64,000 bases of DNA, taken from positions 3,140,001-3,204,000 of the forward strand of contig JBBBDQ010000913.1 of assembly GCA_037127315.1 (NCBI GenBank), read 5' to 3'. The notes below the pieces were generated by a model. It had not been told where the DNA came from and made no database searches. It saw only the letters and a list, made by a program, of their open reading frames with translations. Positions within the stretch are counted from its first letter, which is position 1. Every line of letters starts with the position of its first letter. The stretch comes from Ascarosepion bandense (taxonomy: Eukaryota; Mollusca; Cephalopoda; Sepiida; Sepiidae). The position numbers were made by a program, and so were the translations under genes. Of the stretch, positions 39,931 through 50,659 are shown in pieces.

Positions 39931-40615
39931 CTTCTATGTGCCTTGTCTTTTCAGGACGTAGGCGACCATGGCCTTCCACGTCTCCCTATCCCTGGTGGCT
40001 CTTAGCACGCTTTCTCCTGTAACAGCCCCCGTTCTGTCATCCACCTGCTCAGGCCCTTCAAATATGTTATCCGCTGTTTTTCTCTGTCTCTTTTTCTCTC
40101 TATCTGGCCTGTTAGTATCAGGTTCTCCAAGACTTCTTTCCTCATTGCATGTCCCAGGAACTTCAGTTGTCTCTTCCTGCTGCTCAATATTAATTTCCTT
40201 TTCGTTTCCATTCTTTCCAGCACCTCGTCATTGCTCACATGCTCGGTCCAAGATATCCGCAGCATCCTTCTGTAGAATCACATTTCAGCTGCTTCAAGTT
40301 TTCCCTTGATCTTTGTTGATATTGTCCAACACTCACTGCTATATTGAAAAACTGATATCACATAGCAATCCAGTACATTTCTTTGTTTCTAGTAAAAGTT
40401 TCCTGTGTCTTAATACTTTATTACTTTACCCAGCTTCTGGAACGCGTCCTTCACCATGCCAATTCGCCTTTGGATCTCTGTGTCGCACTTTCCATCTTCA
40501 ATTAGAACACTTCCAAGATATTTAAATTTTCGTACCCGCTTGATTTTAACATCCCCCACCTGTATTTGGCACTTTGGGCTGCCTTTTTTTTGCTGATGAC
40601 CATGCATTCGCTTTT
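39931..40615 (-). pseudogene. LINE-A fragment
   Basis: Minus-strand frames encode CQIQVGDVKIKRVRKFKYLG with EDGKCDTEIQRRIG, and MLRISWTEHVSNDEVLERME to FLGHAMRKEVLENLI. The fragment is disrupted around 40300-40410 by frame changes. 3' end at TTCAGGACGTAGGCGACC. Confidence 0.85.
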
Positions 40616-40729
40616 CTTGCAGACCTAATAGTACACGTAATAAGATAATAATACAACTAATATAAAATTATCGACATAACAAATTTTAGTAGATAATAAT
40701 CTCTGGATACAAAGCAAAGAAAGACTTAA
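40616..40729. other. Unclassified sequence
   Basis: Short AT-rich spacer. Confidence 0.3.
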
Positions 40730-40905
40730 AATTAATGAACTCATTATGTTGATTCTAATCTGCTACTAACTGATTTTCTAAGCGACGCTTAAATGTGGCA
40801 CAAAGCCGAATGTATGGGAATACCCAGTGAGCATCGAACTCACTACTCAGTTGTAATAAGCTCTAGCGAGACAAGCTTGTTAACCATTACACCACGCTGA
40901 GGAAC
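40730..40905 (-). mobile_element. SINE-3 with tRNA-like head, copy 2
   Basis: The minus-strand head at about 40821-40904 matches copy 1 (GTGGTGTAATGGTTAACAAG, box B AGTTCGATGCTC), but the anticodon region has diverged. Confidence 0.65.
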
Positions 40906-41203
40906 CCATAATATGCTAGTGCATCCTGCTAAGAACATGCCCTCCTAAATTTATTAAAAAATTCTCTAGAGTTGCATGCTGGGGTTTTCGTTGGGACTTG
41001 CCACTTCTATTATTCCTGTAGAATCGCCACCATCTATCTGTTTGCTTTGAAAATCAACATTCAACTTCTCTTTTTTTAACTGAGATCGAACCGCTCACTG
41101 TTGCAAGCAAATTACCATATAAAAAAGTTCTTATGACTGCTCAGCGTAGCGAACTAACAAACTTACTATCATGCATATTGGCTACCTCGTTTGCTTTGGC
41201 CTT
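40906..41203. other. Unclassified sequence
   Basis: No gene or repeat recognised. Confidence 0.3.
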
Positions 41204-41335
41204 GACTAAACCAAACTTACGTATATAATTATGGAAACACAATAAATATTGTTTTTCGATATCAAAGTGGGAAAAAAAACTGATGATGCCCTAAAGAACG
41301 AAACGCTTCACAGGAAAACCTTTTCAACTTTGTTA
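41204..41335 (+). ncRNA. Possible hammerhead-like motif of a Penelope remnant
   Basis: CTGATGA followed by GCCCTAAAGAA and CGAAAC at about 41280-41304 has the conserved hammerhead core order, but stem II (GCCC/GAAC) is decayed. The preceding ATCAAAGTGGGAAAAAAAAC resembles Penelope terminal sequence. No coding part is attached. Confidence 0.35.
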
Positions 41336-41340
41336 CATGT

Positions 41341-41643
41341 CAGTCAGTTAAGTGCCGTGCGCGATACACGCTTGGGCGATCATGTCTCGAAAGAGACATG
41401 ACTGACTGGGCAGAAGATTATCCCGCAGTAGGTTGCCATTGCTTTCTGCGGTAGACTGGTTGCCGACCAAGGCTATAGAACCCAATCTGTCCTGCTATTT
41501 AACCCATAACTGGAAGGAAGAGATGGATCAATACCTTTCCCAAGGGTATTTGCGCGTAAGTGAATGCAAGGAATTCAACTGGAATTCGAACTCGGTTCCC
41601 CGATTTCTCGTTCCGAGCCGATATCCACTGCGCCACAACGCAA
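41341..41643 (-). mobile_element. SINE-1, full length
   Basis: One of the cleanest copies: minus-strand head GTTGCGTTGTGGCGCAGTGG (box A), GAGTTCGAATTCC (box B), then the body to AACTGACTG. Useful as the family reference. Confidence 0.92.
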
Positions 41644-41742
41644 CTAGAATTATCTGTTTGTTTCTTCTTTAAGAAGTTTAATACATTTCTCGCCAGAATC
41701 CATTTTTCACTTTTATAAATCTACCATTCGTAAGCGCAATGA

Positions 41743-42090
41743 ATATTGGTGCCATATCTGGTCTGTCTGCTCCTACGATATCTCTCTAGATTGTCGACAA
41801 AATCCAAAGAAGGGTTTGCAAGTATAACCGGTTCAAACAATCTACCACTGTCATGACGTGGTTTCCCACGTCTCTTTTTTTAAATCATTTTATGGTAATT
41901 GTTCTGATGAGCTTTCACCTTTGGCGCCTTGACCTCATAAATTTAAGTGTACGACTAGATTGGCAGTTAGGCCTCATCGTTTTACTGTTGAAATAGCGAG
42001 ATGTAACCATATAATTCTATTCTAATAGTTTCTTTTCTCGCACTTCTTATCTGTGGAAGTCTCTTCCGAATTCTTGCTTTCCTATCACCT
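41743..42090 (+). pseudogene. LINE-D 3' coding fragment
   Basis: Plus-strand sequence with stops parallels the 19.6-20.0-kb LINE-D fragment: a TCGACAAAATCCAAAGAAGG segment, then TTTCTTTTCTCGCACTTCTT and TCTTCCGAATTCTTGC. It is cut by the SINE-1 that starts at 42091. Confidence 0.65.
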
Positions 42091-42391
42091 CAGTCAGTCA
42101 GTTAAGTGCCATACGTGATATACGCTTGGATGATCGTGTCTCGAAAGAAACATGGCTGACTTTGCAAAAAGTAGGTTGCCAATACTTTCTGCGGTAGACT
42201 GGTTGCCAACTAAGGCTATAGAACCCAATCTGTCCTGCTGTTTAACACATAACTCGAGAGAGAAGAGATGGATTAATACCTTTTTGAACGGTACTTGCGC
42301 GTAAGTGAATGCAAACGAATTCAACCGGAATTCGAACTCGGCTCTCAAAGTTCTTGTTTCAAGCTGTTATTCACTGCACCACAATGCACAT
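42091..42391 (-). mobile_element. SINE-1 copy
   Basis: Head TGTGCATTGTGGTGCAGTGA on the minus strand, body and CTGACTGACTG end present; moderately diverged. Confidence 0.88.
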
Positions 42392-42445
42392 ATGCCGCTT
42401 ACAATCTTTAAAAAATTAAATGCAACGTTAATCGCATACTTTTTT

Positions 42446-42930
42446 TTAATCATTTCGCCCCAAGCAAGGCGATACCGCCACTGATACGCAGGGGGCTACA
42501 TAAAAGTAAAAGCATAGATAGGAGGAAAGTGAAGAGAAAGATGAACCAGTTACAGTGGGTGTCAGAGAAAGGGCAAGAGAAGGATGGGAACACAGGTGTG
42601 AAGACAGTTGCGAAGGTAGAGAGAAAGGGAAACAAGGTATACAGTGTTATGTACAAAGAACTGGAATCAGGTGGATAAGAAATGGGTATTGACATTGCAT
42701 TTAAATTCCTGGAGGTTCTAGCTGTCAGGAAACCAAGTATGAAGAAAGGGGTTATGAGCATATGTCCGATAGGTAACTCAGTGACCCTACACTCGAAGAG
42801 GTTAAAACTGTAGCTTTCAGGGAAGTGCCCCCTCGGGTGTCTTTTCAATAAAGTATCGGTCCTTCGAAAGAAGATGGTGGAATACAGAGTCCTCCTTACC
42901 AATTGAATGCGGAGATTAGGAGATTAGGAG
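42446..42930 (-). pseudogene. LINE-D 3' fragment, copy of 44.03 kb
   Basis: Tail TTTCGCCCCAAGCAAGGCG (complement of the LINE-D end) at the low-coordinate side, then noncoding and C-terminal sequence. About 380 bp (42520-42930) are repeated at 44.08-44.46 kb with high similarity, including CGAAGAGGTTAAAACTGTAG. Confidence 0.75.
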
Positions 42931-43310
42931 ATTAGGATAGGATCCGTCGTAGATACATAGGTGGAGAAAAAGGGAAGGATATACGGAGGTGGGGAGAGAG
43001 CTAGAGTCCAGTGGTTAGTAGATGAGTATTGACTTTGCATTTAAATTCCTGGAGGTTGTAGCCGTCATGAAAGCAAGAATACGGGAGCGAGTTCCACAGG
43101 CGAGAAGTGTGAGAAAAGAAACTGTTAGAGTAGAATTGTAGGCTGCATTTGGTTGATCTAACTGTAAATGGGTGGGACTTTGTTGCCAGTCTGGTTGCAT
43201 GTGTAAATTATCGTGGCGGGGGCATCTGTGACTTAAGTTCGTCGTAGCAGAAGCCATGGAAATATTTGTAGAATAGACAGAGAGAAGCCACAGCCCGCCG
43301 GTGAGAAAGT
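42931..43310 (-). pseudogene. LINE-D C-terminal fragment
   Basis: On the minus strand it resembles the 24.95-25.2-kb fragment; GGGAGCGAGTTCCACAGGCG and GCATTTAAATTCCTGGAGGT are landmarks. Frames are broken. Confidence 0.75.
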
Positions 43311-44029
43311 GAACTCAATTCTGTACTTTTATATTACTTACTCTTTATTAAAGATTTCTGCTTTTCTTTCACTCCCAGTAATTCCATTGCGTCCTCGCAG
43401 CATAGTCGACTAACTTGCAGGTAGGGAGTAATAAAAAAAATTAAATTGAAATTAAACTGGGTCACAAACATAACCAATATCTTGTGAAAATTCAATGCTT
43501 GTTTTGTTTGTTTTGTTTTTCTTTACTAAAATTCACACGATGCAAGGTCCAAGAGTTACTTAAGTTAGATGGTTAGTAAATAAGCTTGTTGTATAGACGT
43601 AAGATAGAAACGAGAAATAAACATAGATTATGAGCACATGTACGATAGGTAACTAATGATTCTAGAAAATCACTGCCTATGTATCTACATAACAAGTTGG
43701 GGACATTATTTCTAATTAACATCTTCCTTCAGATATACAAATATGACTATTACGTCTCTTTCCCTCCCTAAAAACACGTCTGTTTCTATCTATCTAGTAG
43801 CGAAGTCGACTTACTTGCGGGTTAGGGTGGGGGTGATAAAAATTAAAATTAAAATTAAACTACGCAAGAATCTTAACCAATAACTTGCAGCAATCCAATG
43901 TTTTTTTGTTGTTGTTTTTACTAAAAGTTACACAATACAAGGCCCAAGAGCCATTTAAGTTAGTTGTTTAGTAAATAAGATTGTTGTATGGACGTAGGAT
44001 AGAAACGAGAAATAAGAAATTTAATCGCA
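43311..44029. other. Unclassified sequence with short internal duplication
   Basis: GTTGTATAGACGTAAGATAG with its context at about 43590 recurs at 43983, and a block at 43676-43800 matches 38.58 and 38.92 kb. No gene recognised. Confidence 0.4.
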
Positions 44030-44470
44030 GGGGTTTACATAAGAGAGTAAAATTTAGACAAGAGGAGAGTGAAGAGAAAGATGGGCCAGTTAAAGGGGAT
44101 GTCAGAGAAAGAGCAAGAGAATGATGGAAACGCAGGCGTGAAGATAGTTGCGAATGTAGAGAGAAAGGAAAATAGCAATATATACAGGGTGATGTAGAAA
44201 GAACTGGATTCAAGTGGATAAGAAGAGATGGTTATTGACATTGCATTTAAATTTCTGGAGGTTCTAGCTGTCAGGAAACCAAGTATGCAGAAACGGGTTA
44301 TGAGCATATGTACGATAGGTAACTAGTGACCCTTCACTCGAAGAGGTTAAAACTGTAGCTTTCAGGGAAGTGCCCTCTCGGGTGTTTTTTCAATAAAGTA
44401 TCGGTTCGAAGATGGTCGAATACAGATTCCTCCTTACCAATTGAATGCGGAGATTAGGATAGTTCATATG
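44030..44470 (-). pseudogene. LINE-D 3' fragment, copy of 42.5 kb
   Basis: Near-duplicate of 42520-42930, in the same orientation, 1.56 kb away. A segmental duplication or two insertions of one source are both possible. Confidence 0.75.
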
Positions 44471-45059
44471 TAGGATCCGTCTGTCTCAAAAGACCTTAGA
44501 TATACCTGAGTTGCTGCTAGCGGAGAAGCATCTGTTATGGCTGTACAGACTCACGTGGGAGTGACAGACTCGATTGGAACGAAAGAATGTACAGAAGATA
44601 TCCCCGCATGTCATAATGTTGTTTACACCCTTTGATCACGCTTTTCCTCGCTCTAGTTGTTGGTGTAAATCGCGTCTCCAAAGTGAGCGTATTTTGCAAC
44701 GTTTTCTTAACTGTCAGTGTCTATGTCCTTCGCCAACATGACCCTTTTTCATACGTTCTTGAAGTGAAGATGTGGCCGTTTTAGTTCTCTCTTGTTCCCT
44801 GTACAGAACGACCTTCGAAATGCTTCCCGAGTTTTGCTGTAACGATGAAGCGACGCTGGAGTGTCCTTTCAAGGGCATAATCCTAGTCATGGTTTTTATG
44901 AGAGATCGACGGTTGCCAATACAACATGTCTCCTCTCTCCACGTCATCCATGTTGTCCAAGGAAAAAACAGAGGCCTTGGCACTGGCGTCGTCGCAAAAG
45001 TTATCAGAACAAAGTTGAACATCAGACTTCCTTGGGGACATCGGTTCTGAATTTGTTAA
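44471..45059. other. Unclassified higher-GC segment
   Basis: Open frames of 92-102 codons exist on both strands at 44714-45050 but I recognise no domain. The composition matches the adjoining hairpin-rich repeat, so it may be part of that element's body. Confidence 0.3.
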
Positions 45060-45420
45060 CTCACCATACCTTTCTTTAACTGAGTGTTTTGGGGTTCTCC
45101 CTTTTCATAAATATGGACTCGTCCAGAGTATACTTATACTACTGCTATAGAAGCGAAACTGGAGAATTCCGCGTTTTCTTGCGGTGACTCCTTTGACACT
45201 GTCAGTCTCTCTGCCTCTGGGTGGAGAGTATTAACATAGTCGTGGCTCCACCGAAGGGTAGAGTTACGACTGGGTAAAATTAGTAAGATATTTTTGGCTG
45301 GGCTATATGGCCTGGACAGCCCACGTAATAACGGCCTTGTGCTACATTTTGCCCTAGTGGGAGGGCAAATAAATACCGAATACCGCGTTGTCACAGAGAG
45401 TTAACCGGAGAATATTAGAG
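45060..45420 (+). repeat. Hairpin-rich repeat family, copy at 45.2 kb
   Basis: TGACACTGTCAGTCTCTCTG, GTCGTGGCTCCACCGAAGGG (stem GTCGT/ACGAC), the GCTGGGCTATATGGCC block with GGGCT/AGCCC, GGCCTTGTGCTACAT and GCCCT/AGGGC occur in the same order as in the reverse complement of 12.56-12.84 kb. Some hairpin arms differ in sequence between copies but still pair. Confidence 0.7.
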
Positions 45421-46369
45421 TCCAGAGAGAGATTAGCAGTCAGTACACAACAGTTCATAGTAGCTCTATGTGCCACTCATCGAGAAGATTATTACGCAGT
45501 ACCCGTCAGCTTCCAATGCGGACATACTCAATATACTACGGCTTCACCTCCAGAGACTTGTACATATACTTTTACTAACCCGTAATCCTGGACTACTAAT
45601 CTTCATTCAAGTCTGTATCCTTACGTTAACACACTTATTTTCTATCCCAATTAATGGTCGTTGTTCATTTATTTGTGCGGACCCCATTCCCGGGATTCAC
45701 AATACTGAACATGATCCCAAGGCAGCAGAGGTTTTAAGTCAGTTTTTTCCTTTCTTTTTTTAGTAGCATGTAATTATACATCTGTCTATTTAGCACGACG
45801 GGTCTTAGCTGTAAAAGTCTGAGAAAAGGTAGCTCACCAGTACATTTTTAACGGAAATAGCGACAGTGTAGACAAGCTTATGACATTGTGTCAGTAATAG
45901 AGGATTTTTAGAGTGGATAGAAAGACGTAAAAGTCATGAAACACTGAAGGGGCTTCCATTCACTGATTTTGACCCATATCGAATACTCCATTATTATAGT
46001 CTTGTACCAGACTAGTCTCGTTATTAGTAAATACAGCTATGGCTTATCAACCCAGTACAGGTTATTTTGCGGGAAGATAATAATGATTCAGTGATATATG
46101 TCTTACTAATTAACCCATAGCTATGGGAGAAGAAGTTATGTCATACCTTTCGCAAGAGTATATTCTTCAACCAGCATAGAGAAACTTTCCTGCCGGCTAT
46201 CAGCATAACTGATGTTAGTTTCCTGGAGAGAAATACATTCCGTCTCCTTGGCTTTACTTTTTCAAATGTCCTGCAATGAAATGACTACATCGAAACTATG
46301 GCTGCATCTACTGCTAGAGAGTCTGCAATGTTAACAACCGAGCCATGTGTTTAAATGCAATGTAATGTT
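45421..46369. other. Unclassified sequence
   Basis: Open frames of 65 and 97 codons lack recognisable motifs. Mixed composition; possibly decayed repeat. Confidence 0.35.
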
Positions 46370-47294
46370 TTGTGACTAGATTGAAATATGACTTTAGTAA
46401 GTGTGGGCTGCTTTGATTTAATGTAGATGGCCTCCAATATCTGAAGGTTCTTTTTACTCTGTGCATGTGTGAGTATTATTTAGTTAACGATTAAAATCTG
46501 TCCAACATTACGTACATGGCTATGTTTCTCCAAAAAATATTGTTTAATAGAAGAATGATCAGAAATTTAATTCTACAGATAAGTATTGTTGTAGTAAAAC
46601 CAATGTATGTAATGGGTTTATTAACAATATCAGAAATACAATCTCTGAATGGGCATATAATTTGATACACTACATTGGTTTTCTGTAGAGGATTTAATTG
46701 TGGCTGTAGGGTAATTAATGACTATGAGCTCAATTGTTTTAACTTCTTATCATATATGATGAGCTTAATTTGTTTATTATTATTAATTGGTTTAACAGTT
46801 CTACCTATTATGATTTTGAATGTTGTTTCAGCATGTTTGTAATTATTATGCATTTTGTTGCAATAGTATAAGGTAATAGTATTGTTTATTTTGACGTACA
46901 TTATCATTATTTTTAATATTATCAATGTTGTTAGAGGTATTATTAAATTATTAAATATATTGAGATAGATTTTAATCTGTTGATTAATGACGGAATTAGA
47001 AAATCTATTGTTAACAAGTGTTTGGGTAATTCTTTATAGAATATGGTAATGGATAAAGATATCATTTGTGTGCATTGAATTAAGCTTTTTATAACAGCTA
47101 ACTTATATCGTTGAGGGCATTCACTAATATAATTAAGAAGACATGAGTTTATGGTATTTGGTTTATTATATAGAGAAGTAGTAAATCGATGTGTGCTGGA
47201 ATCAATTAATACATCAAGGAATGTTTTTATTATTATTAAGTTCTAATGTATATTTGAGGACGGAGTGACTTTCAAATTTGTTTTTAAGTTATGT

Positions 47295-47598
47295 CAGTCA
47301 GTTCAATGCCATACGTGTTACACGCTTGGGCGATCATGTCTCGAAAGAGACATGACTGACTGGGCAGAAGATTATTCCGCAGTAGGTTGCCATAGCTTTC
47401 TGCGGTAGACTGGTTGCCAGCCAAGGCTATAAAACCCAATCTGTCTTGTTATTTATCCCATAACTGGAGGGAAGAGACGGATTAATACCTTTCCCAAGGG
47501 TATTTGCGCGTAAGTGAATGCAAGTAATTCAGCTGGAATTCGAACTCGGCTCTCCGATTTCTCGTTCCGAGGCGATATCCTATGCACCACAACGCACA
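47295..47598 (-). mobile_element. SINE-1 with 11-bp target-site duplication
   Basis: Flanked by TTAAGTTATGT at 47284-47294 and 47599-47609, exactly interrupting Penelope sequence that is continuous in copy 1. This fixes the family ends: 5' TGTGCGTTGTGG and 3' AACTGACTGACA-type, about 304 bp. Confidence 0.96.
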
Positions 47599-47886
47599 TT
47601 AAGTTATGTAATTTGATCAATATTTTTAGCTAAAATGAAAATATAATCTATGTATCTTACATATATAGAGGGTCTATTAGTGTCACTAAGTATTTTATTT
47701 TCTAAATGTGTCATATAATAATTCGAAATAGGGGACCTAAAGGACATCTCATCGCAATGCCATCTATTTGAGTATAAATATTAATTAGGGTGTCATGAAA
47801 AGTTACTTTAGTGATGCTTGCTAATACTTTTTTTTTTTAAATAGGGGGTTTAATATTGATTGGTGAGAGAGTAGTATGATTGTATA

Positions 47887-48178
47887 TGTTATGTCGTGAG
47901 TAAGAATAAATAACTCAACAACAGGAATAGGTTAATTGTTGTATTCCGTGAAAATAGTATTTACAAAGGTTATTAGTATCCAATACAAGAATAAAGGTTA
48001 ATCGTCTCAACCGTCGTAAGACGTAGTATGAGCAATGGATACTTCCGGGTCGTCACCGGAAGTCTACGACTGACTTGTCGATCGTCTGCTCGGCACACTC
48101 CGTTACGTAGATGCCACCATTACTTTACATAGTAATGGAATAGACCATTATAGCCGAATAGGCGCGGGCGTCCCAACA
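47887..48178 (-). mobile_element. BEL-like solo LTR with GTATA target duplication
   Basis: Flanks at 47882-47886 and 48179-48183 are both GTATA. On the minus strand it starts TGTTGGGACGCCCGCGCC and ends ACGACATAACA; the TGTTGGGAC start is characteristic of BEL/Pao LTRs. An AATAAA-type sequence is not positioned clearly. It splits the RT of the second Penelope-like element. Confidence 0.88.
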
Positions 48179-48560
48179 GTATACATCACAGATAATGAAG
48201 CCAATCGTTTCATGGACGGGGACGTTAGTAAATAAATTTTGTACATATAAAGATGCGATTACTTTGTTGTTAGGTTTTACAAAATAGAGAATTTGTATTA
48301 ATTCATTTGTGGAACCATATTTACTTGCAAGTTAGGGAGTAATTAATTTAAGGGTTTTGGAAAGGTTATTTACTGATGTGAAATGATAGGTCGGAGGGAA
48401 TGATCTTTTTTAAGAATTTTTACATTTCCATAAAGGTAGCCAGGCTGATAGTCACCTATAATCTTTTTAAGTTTTTGAGAACTAGCTTAGAACCAACGTA
48501 ATAAGAAAATATCCAAATGTTGGACAATTTTTGTCTTTATTTTCACCAGAAATTATAGCC

Positions 48561-48673
48561 AAAATATTATGTTTAGAACGGCTCACCATTAAGCATAATA
48601 GATATTTTCTGTTGTATTTAACAATATATGTTTAAATAATTATTTGCTCCCTCAGTGTGTGTGTATGACTGTG

Positions 48674-48721
<48 letters not shown>

Positions 48722-49225
48722 TTGTGTGTGTGTTTATCTGTGTGTGCATAACATGTTTTAATGTTTTTTGTATCTTTCCTGTTAAAATTAATAATTTTTC
48801 TTCAATTTTCGCTTTTAATAATCACTTTTTATTTTATTATTTTATTTAATTTTTGAATTTCTGATTGCTTTATTTTGCTTATTTTTTTGCTTTATTTACT
48901 TATTTTATTAATTTATTTATTTATTTATTTATTTATTTTTTCATACCACGTCATTTTTCTAGTTTCATGTAAACCAGCCAAATAACTTTAGGGAAGCTTG
49001 TCTACACAACTTAAAATAAAATTCTATTTAGCGTTCCACATATTTTAAAACCTTAATTTGATTTAATTTTTAAAATTTAAAATAAACTTAATTGCTTAAA
49101 ATATTTTCATCCATTTCAAGTGATCTCATTTAATATATTATTTTCTATTTATTGCTTAATTCTGACATAATTTCGATGTTCATTTCAAATCTTAATATCA
49201 AATAATAACTATATGTTGTCCATTA
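48561..49225. other. AT-rich sequence with a TA microsatellite
   Basis: TA microsatellite at 48677-48718 flanked by TGTG motifs; ATTT repeats near 48905-48938. No gene recognised. Confidence 0.5.
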
Positions 49226-49240
49226 TTATTATTATTATGT
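49226..49240. repeat. ATT repeat at the 3' end of the R4/Dong-like copy 1
   Basis: Five ATT units immediately beyond the 3' end of the minus-strand element, so AAT repeats in its own orientation. Confidence 0.8.
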
Positions 49241-49372
49241 CATTTTTCATCATATTTAGATTTCTGCATTGGTCTCACTACCAACCAAGTCTGCGGGGAG
49301 ACCTAAGGCAGGTAGTGGCGTGTTGTTATGACTCCATTTCATGTTTTTCTATCCTCCCTATCATCCCCAGCA

Positions 49373-50659
49373 TTACATAGATAACGTTTTCCTTAGTGTG
49401 TGGGCTGTACTTAATAAGACAATTTTTTGTATATCTCTTAAGCTGGGGTTTCCAGGGATTCTTTCAATGTGTTGTTTTGTTCCATTTTTTATCATTCCAA
49501 GTGCACCTACTATCACTGGCACAACTCTTGTTTTCAATTTCCACATTTTTTCTATTTCAATTTCCAGGTCTTTATATTTTGACAGTTTTTCAAATTCCTT
49601 GATTGCTATGTTACAATCCGCTGGACAAGCCATATCAATTAATAGACAAGTTTTCTCCTTCTGGTTTTTAACAATAATGTCTGGCCTGTTTGCTTCAATT
49701 TTTCTGTCTGTGTAGATGGTGTAATCCCATAGAATGGTTACATCTTCTATTTCTGTAACCGGTGCTGGATGATGTTCATACCAGTGTTTGTTTACAGCTT
49801 TTCCATAATGTTTGCACATTGCCCAATGTAAATATTGCCCAACTCTATCGTGGCGATTTTTATATTCGTTTGGGGCAAGCACAGAACAGCCTGAGATTAG
49901 GTGGTCTATTGTTTCTTGGTGTTTATCACAAAACCTGCATTTTGGATCCATATTATTATGCATAATATTTGCCTGAAAGTTTCTCGTGAAAAGACTTTGG
50001 TCTTGTGCTGCAAGTATAAATCCTTCAGTTTCAGACTTTAATCCAGATGCACGTAACCATCGATGAGTATTAACTTTGTCAACATTGGATTTATTGGCAC
50101 GTACTGGATATTGGCCATGCAGAGGTTTGTCTTGCCAGCGCTGTTTCATCTTTTCAAGAGCTTTATCTTTGGCTTTCATTTTCATATTTTTTGCCGCAAT
50201 AGTTGGTTCTTGGCTACTGTTTTGCTTTTCTACAGAATCTACTAACTGTAATTCTTGTTTGTATTTACTGCCTTCTTTTATTATTGAATATTTTTTCTTT
50301 CTTTCTTCATGTTGCCTTACTAATTGTATCATCCAATCCTTTGTTGTTTCTATGTATGTTAGTAAGCCAATAGTTGTTGTCTTGTATGACAATTCCAGCT
50401 GAATAAGACCCCTTCCACCTTCTTTACGGGGTATGTATAGACGGTCTACATCAGCCTTTGGGTGATGCATCCTATGCTTAGAAAGAAGCTTTCTTGTTTT
50501 AGCATCCATTCGCCTGATGTCGTTTAGAGTCCAGTTTAAGATGTTAAAACTAAATTGGACAACTGGGATTGCAAAGCTACTAATGGCCATAACTTTGTTC
50601 TGAGAATTCAATTCAGTTTTTAATATCAGTCGTAGCCTTCTATAGTACTCTTTACGCAC
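49373..50659 (-). pseudogene. R4/Dong-like C-terminal region: CCHC and endonuclease
   Basis: An open frame of 428 codons. Residues 60-110 hold the conserved MHHPKADVDRLYIPRKEGGR and LSYKTTTIGLLTYIETTKDW segments. Around residue 250 is the zinc finger CRFCDKHQETIDHLISGC (C-x2-C-x8-H-x4-C). It is followed by RPDIIVKNQKEKTCLLIDMA and KYKDLEIEIEKMW, the RPD...LID...EIEK layout of the restriction-like endonuclease that nicks the target for reverse transcription. The C-terminus TLRKTLSM is complete. This is the best-preserved reading frame in the window, but it is only the last part of the ORF, joined upstream through frameshifts. Confidence 0.9.

Larger units (their letters stand above)
46370..48560 (-). 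pseudogene. Penelope-like element, copy 2, with nested insertions
   Basis: Same order as copy 1 on the minus strand: endonuclease relic near 46.40-46.70 kb, Asn/Lys-rich linker at 46.7-47.1, RT with a motif-B-like QIDGIAM segment near 47.75, and earlier RT sequence up to 48.5. The terminal segment near 48500-48610 matches 32755-32850 in inverted orientation. Interrupted by a SINE-1 (47295-47598) and a solo LTR (47887-48178). More stops than copy 1. Confidence 0.82.

Noticed and set aside
44714..45050. Possible gene with ORFs of 92 and 102 codons on opposite strands
   Set aside because: No recognisable domain, no splice structure I can defend, and the region borders the hairpin-rich repeat.
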